NCBI GenBank assembly: GCA_023105745.1
Contig: JALGQZ010000018.1
Span: 16,687,773-16,751,772 of the forward strand
Length of the DNA: 64,000 nucleotides
Direction: 5' to 3'
DNA from: Austropuccinia psidii
Lineage: Eukaryota; Basidiomycota; Pucciniomycetes; Pucciniales; Sphaerophragmiaceae
Both the position numbers and the translations under genes were made by a program. Every line of letters begins with the position of its first letter. Position 1 is the first letter of the stretch. The notes below the pieces were generated by a model. It saw nothing but the letters and a program-made list of their open reading frames with translations, was not told the DNA's origin and searched no databases. This document shows positions 59,749 through 64,000 of this stretch, piece after piece.

Positions 59749-61553
59749 TGTAAGGTGTGGATATGAAACTTTGATTAAAAATCAAGTACTTTTCCTGTCC
59801 TCAAAATTATTATAAGGTAAAAATCAATTAGAAATAGTAAGAAATACTATTTTTAAGAGAAAAAACGGCAAAATTTTTTTTATAACTTTATTAGTATAAA
59901 ACAATAATATTATAAAGATTTATTGTTTTACCAACAATCAAAATTTATCCAAAAATACTCTACAAGAGATATTTAAGGCTACAAAAGAACTTTCTTCAAG
60001 AGCAATTTCAATTGGAATTAATTGAGCAAAGAACTGCAAGCAATTAATTAAAGAACAACGTCTTTAAAAATAATATTAAAGAGAATACACGCCCAAAAGT
60101 GACCAGAGTGAATTTGGAAACAAAGTGACAAAGCTTACGTTGATGAAAGATGCTTTAATTCACTTTTGGGGTGGTTCAGGGGTAAAAATGATTATAATGA
60201 TTTTTTCACGAGGTTAAAAGGTTAAAAATGATTTAAAAAAGGTGGTTGGAATCTCTTATTGATTGGTTTAACAATGTTTAAACTAATTATAAAAGGAAAA
60301 GATTCTAACATGAAGAGAAAAGTGGGGCAAAGAAGACATTCTTTTATAGCCATAAATTCTCTTATTCCAAAAGTAAGATTTACTCTTGTCTGTCGTGAAA
60401 AACAGTCTGAAAACAGAAAAGCCAATTATGGCATCATTGAACCCTGTTTTAGACCAAAAAGGGCTGGTTTAAGCCATTTTTAGCCATTTTAGACCCTTAA
60501 ATCAGCCATTACTAAAGCAATACCTGGTCTAGAGCCTTCAAAACACGTCAGAATGTGTGTAAGAGGCGTAGAAACCAGCTAAAACTGTTTTTACTACGAT
60601 TGTTTTATCTTAAGGGTAGTTTTACCCTCTTCGCAACAGCTAAAACTACCCCAGTTGGTATCAAAACCTCATCATCAATTGAGTCCACAGACCCTGTAAC
60701 TCAATTCCAGGCCAAAAGTGATGAAATTTGCCTGAATTTTGACACTACACGCCTGTCAGCAAGGACTTTGGGGGTCTAGCTCCCCCTTAGAGCTGGAGTT
60801 TCTTTTCCCCCCCAAATTTAATCTTTCCAATTTATTTTTCCTTCAATTCCTCATCATGTATTATACTTATAATTTACATATGTAATTCAATTGAATTGTA
60901 CAGTACAATACAGTAATAATTGATACCTCATATGTAAATCAAAGTTCACTTATGTAATACATGTGCACATTTTGACATTTCAATTGAATTCAATTGAAAA
61001 TACTTCAATTCCTCATAACTTCTAAAATAAACACAACACCTCAATTTTAACACAAAAATTGATGGTTAACACCACATGTGGTTTGAATTCAATTAATGTT
61101 TTGAGGATTTTCAACTTTTGTATTGAAAATACTAAAAACTTAATTTAAGCTTATTTAGAGTTGAGTTACGAGAATTTCATTCAGAGGTGACCCCACCTGA
61201 TTTTTTATGAGGAATCCAATGGTGAAATAATTTTTATATTTTTATTTATTGGATAAAAAGCTATAATAATTTTTATTTAACTTTTTTCCAAATTTATCTA
61301 TTTTTTTACAATTTTGTTAAAATTTCATTTTTACTTAATTTTTTTCAAGTACAAATGTGATTTTATAATTCCAAAATTTAATGTAATTTTATTTTTAAAT
61401 TGTAATTAATTTTTTTTTTATTTTAAATATAATTTTATATTTATATTTTGATTTTTATTTTAATAATATAAATAAATCTATTTTATTTCTATTCATATGT
61501 TAATTTTGTATTTGTGGTCTTTTGGGTATATGAAATTACCCCCAAGGCTCACA
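59749..61553 (-). repeat. Element E 5' LTR (right copy)
   Basis: This 1,805-bp LTR starts TGTAAGG and ends GGCTCACA on the plus strand. It shows the undisturbed sequence at the site where the solo C LTR entered the left copy (ATAAATTCTCTTATTCC). Confidence 0.94.
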
Positions 61554-61558
61554 CTTTC

Positions 61559-61612
61559 AGTATGTGAAGGTTCATCATGGATTGTTTCATTGAGTATTGG
61601 GGGCTTTCAGTA
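61559..61612. repeat. Tandem 49-50-bp duplication at the element E target
   Basis: CATCATGGATTGTTTCATTG followed by GAGTAT and GGCTTTC occurs at 50018-50050 and again at 61574-61608. Without element E the two copies would sit side by side. They encode a repeated PILNETIHD peptide. The copies differ by a one-base indel. Confidence 0.75.
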
Positions 61613-62348
61613 TGAGGAGGTTGATGATCAATATGGCCCATTTCAACATTTATCATTTCATCACCCTGATCACAGGAATCTTTTGCAGCTTCAAAGGTAC
61701 AGCGGTTTTTGTTGGGTTTTTTTGGTGGGATGTATATTTGGTCTTTTTCCTGATCCTTTGCCTGGAAATCCAATTACCACTCAAGATCCTTCAGGTAAAG
61801 ATTCTCCCGCCTCCACACCTGCCCATATATTGTAAGCAGCCATTTTGATGTTTTTGTATTCAATTAGTAATGGACCTACGGTTCAAATCCATTTTGAGGA
61901 GGCTCATTGCTTCAGCAATCTTTTGATTCACATAATAAGGAATTTTACTATCATTTTGAATATTTTTGAGCGTTGGGATTGTTTGAGCAATGTTTGAGAC
62001 AAATTTTTCCTTGGATATAATTTCCACCTCCCCACTGAAAATTAGGTCATCTTGCCCAGCATCTTCTCTTGGTGCACAAGGTTCAAAATTCTTTTCCTTC
62101 TCATAGCTTTTAAGATTGGGTTTCTGAGAGCTTGGAGGCTGAGCTGAAATAAAGGCTATGACAAAAGTATCAGGTTTGGAGAGACTACAAATATTCAAGA
62201 TAAATCTATGCTCACATTCCGGAAGAACTGGTGCATTTGGATTACTTTCATGTGCCAGGCTCTCTACTTCAATGCCTAATTCATGACCACTGACTGACCA
62301 TATCAGAGATTTCACTTCCACTCTCTGGGGCTGAAGTTGTTTGTTCAT
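61559..62348 (-). pseudogene. Unrecognised host locus, upstream exons
   Basis: The minus strand has a 162-codon open stretch (61860-62348). It reads VEVKSLIWSVSGHELGIEVE, HRFILNICSLSKPDTFVIAF and YYVNQKIAEAMSLLKMDL. A second stretch nearer element E reads DSCDQGDEMINVEMGHIDHQ and PHTES. Near 61600 one base is missing relative to the neighbouring copy of a duplicated 49-50-bp unit. The frame then shifts to PILNETIHDEPSHTES, which leads across element E to PILNETIHDATTPTS at 50045. Exon borders between 61690 and 61860 are unclear. The family is not recognised. Confidence 0.5.
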
Positions 62349-62399
62349 GGAATTCAGTTGAATTTGCCAGGGCCTGGGGCATAGCAGGGGTAGTTTATT

Positions 62400-63000
62400 A
62401 AGTAAATAAATGGTGACGAGTTGATTGATAACCTGATTGAAAATTATAGAATAAAAAGATTAAAATTGAAGGAAAAAGGCGCAAGTTCTGAAAGTGGTGG
62501 AAGTAAAATAAGTTCAAGATCACTGATTCTTTGTTAGTTAATATAAATATTAAATAGTTTTGGAAAGCTTCAAAGAAGCTGAATATCAATTTAAATCAGC
62601 TCAATAGTTAGTGAAATTTCTAGAAAAAAAACATTTTGGAACCACAAGCTCACCAAAAGAAACCTGCCCATCAATAGCCTTGGAACCTTCCATCAATATT
62701 TATTGAACTTGTCATGGATTTGCAAAATATATTTTGTTGGGAAATTCAAAAAGGTGATGTGTTGCAAATTATTTCATCTCATTCAAATGAAATCACTTCC
62801 CTGTGATAAATTGAATAAATTTGACTAGTGAGAAACCTACTAAAGTCTACTTTTGAACTATTCCACACTCATGAATTAAGAACTTAGCAAAGTGTTCCAT
62901 TTGAATGATATTAAATAAAATGGTTTTGTTGGGGAAACAGAAGATACAATTTGGATATTAAATATTCCACTTATTAGGTTTAAATTTGTGAGCCTCATGA
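62400..63000. other. AT-rich, no recognisable gene
   Basis: This could be intron or spacer of the minus-strand locus. No repeat, element end or convincing exon was seen. Confidence 0.45.
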
Positions 63001-63034
63001 TTTAAACCCAAACCACAACATTGTGAATATACCT

Positions 63035-63196
63035 ACCAATTTCCCCCAGAACCTGTTGGAAGAGATGGCCACTCAGCATATCTCCCTGATTGTGTTCATC
63101 ATCTATGCCAACAAGCCACTGTACCTGAGCATAAAGATGGTAAGCGGCAGAGAGAGGATTAGGAATAAGGGGGGTTGAGGGTGGCGTCAGAGGCAT
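63035..63196 (-). CDS. Possible 5' exon of the minus-strand host locus
   Basis: The minus strand reads MPLTPPSTPLIPNPLSAAYH, LYAQVQWLVGIDDEHNQGD and LSGHLFQQVLGEIG. A good donor, G before GTAGGTAT, follows near 63040. The proline-rich start and the hydrophobic, well-mixed remainder look like a genuine exon. Whether it belongs to the same gene as 61559-62348 is unproven. The family is not recognised. Confidence 0.4.
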
Positions 63197-63229
63197 ATCT
63201 TGCGGGCGTCACGGGAGTGTAAGAGTTGT

Positions 63230-64000
63230 AAGTGGCACGGGTGGTGAGGGTGGAGATGGGGGAAGCATTGTAGTCTCATCTTGAGGGGGCTGCAGGAGTG
63301 TAAGGATCAGGCCAGTGTGAGGGGGTGTCGGAGGCATGTCAGGAGGGCACTGCAAGCGTAAGGATGGTAAGCAGCGTTGGAGGCATGTTGGGCAGGCACT
63401 ATACAAGCATAGTGATGGTAAGTGGCGTTGGAGGCATGTTGGGAAGGCACCATACAAGCGTAAGGATAGTAAGTGGCGTTGGAGGCATGTCGGGAGGGCA
63501 CTGCGAGCGTAAGGATGGTAATTGGCATTGGAGGTACGTTGGGAGGTCACTGCAAGTGTAAGGATGGTAAGTGGCATTGGAGGCATGTTGGGAGGGCACT
63601 GCAAGCATAAGGATGGTAAGAAGCGTTGGAGGCATGTTGGGCGGGCACTATACAAGCGTAAGGATAGTAAGCAGCATTGGAGGCATGTTGGGAAGGCACT
63701 CCACAAGAGTAAGGATGTTAAGGAGCATCGGAGGCATGCCAGGAGGGCACTGCAAGCATAAGGATGGTAACCAGTGTCAGAGGCATGTTGGGCGGGTGCA
63801 AGGAGGCATAAGGGGGGGTGTAGGCGGCGTCGTAGGCAAAACTTGAGTGCCCCGCAGCAGCAAATGGATTGTAAGCCAAGGAGAAGATGAGGCGGGGGTG
63901 CGGAAGCATAAGGAGTGGTGAGGGAGGAGATGGGGGGGCAGTGTCCGAGTCTCATCTGGAGGGGGTGCAGGCACGTAAGCATGCTAAGGGTTGGAGCGGT
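63230..64000. repeat. GC-rich minisatellite, 49-51-bp units, inside a larger duplication
   Basis: About ten imperfect units contain GGAGGCATGTTGGGAGGGCA and a core of CAAGCGTAAGGATGGTAAG. Two unit types alternate, one with CACTGCAAGCG and one with CACTATACAAGCG. A longer flanking block (GGTGGTGAGGGTGGAGATGG with CTCATCTTGAGGGGG) occurs at about 63238-63303 and again at about 63912-63980. This suggests a higher-order repeat of about 675 bp that may run past the window. Long open frames here on both strands are products of the repeat. Confidence 0.88.

Larger units (their letters stand above)
50051..61553 (-). mobile_element. Element E: Ty3/gypsy chromovirus, decayed, with a solo LTR inside
   Basis: This element is read on the minus strand. 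Its LTRs are 50051-53332 (about 1,838 bp without the nested solo LTR) and 59749-61553 (1,805 bp). The target duplication CTTTC is at 50046-50050 and 61554-61558. The first base of the left LTR is C instead of T (CGTAAGG). Its length without the nested insertion is about 10.06 kb. Gag-Pol keeps one frame throughout but has six premature stops. Confidence 0.94.

Noticed and set aside
63209..63982. 257-codon open frame rich in L, P, C and A on the minus strand
   Set aside because: It is a translation of the minisatellite. Other frames on both strands are also open for the same reason.

Overview
The window looks like AT-rich, repeat-packed nuclear DNA of a basidiomycete fungus, probably Agaricomycetes. 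The evidence is large Ty3/gypsy chromovirus-type LTR retrotransposons, short (about 60-90 bp) GT-AG introns with ACTAAC/CTGAC-like branch sites, and host gene fragments of kinds known from mushroom-forming fungi (SNF2-type helicase, TET/JBP-like oxygenase, cysteine-cluster proteins). By the boundaries found here, about 75% of the 64 kb is LTR retrotransposon. No CRISPR, operon, rRNA or tRNA was seen.

Layout. 1-24,637 is a three-level nest: element A (plus strand, 5' part outside the window) has element B in its 3' LTR, and B has element C in its integrase region. 24,638-35,930 is host-like sequence: a gene fragment, an SNF2 helicase pseudogene (minus), about 2.5 kb with no recognisable gene, a multi-exon cysteine-cluster pseudogene (plus), two tandem-repeat blocks, and the 3' part of a TET/JBP-like oxygenase pseudogene (minus). 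35,936-46,233 is element D, inserted in that oxygenase gene, whose upstream part resumes at 46,239. 47,511-63,196 (minus) holds pieces of an unrecognised multi-exon host locus, split by a solo LTR of family A and by element E; E has a solo LTR of family C in its own 3' LTR. 63,230-64,000 is a GC-rich minisatellite. Every complete insertion is flanked by an exact 5-bp target duplication (CATAC, ATAAC, CAGAT, ACCAT, CTTTC, TAAAT).

B, C, D and E share one plan, read on the minus strand: LTR, a TTTGGGG-type primer site, a leader, a small 5' exon, then a Gag-Pol frame (coiled coil, zinc knuckle, protease, RT, RNase H, integrase, chromodomain-like end), a polypurine tract and the LTR. C has an unbroken 1,951-codon Gag-Pol. 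A, B, D and E carry stops or frameshifts.

Most interesting observation. In all four elements whose gag is visible, a second reading frame, always +1 relative to Gag-Pol, overlaps the N-terminal Gag region. Short introns join it to the upstream exon. In B, C and E the Gag-Pol ATG lies inside the second intron, 11 to 20 nt before its acceptor, so splicing would remove the Gag-Pol start and switch translation into the other frame. In B and D a further 66- and 63-bp intron removes the only stops from that frame. Predicted spliced products are 333 (C), 283 (D) and 255 (B) residues, and they share sequence. This spliced overlapping protein is an inference from sequence alone, but it recurs in four diverged families.
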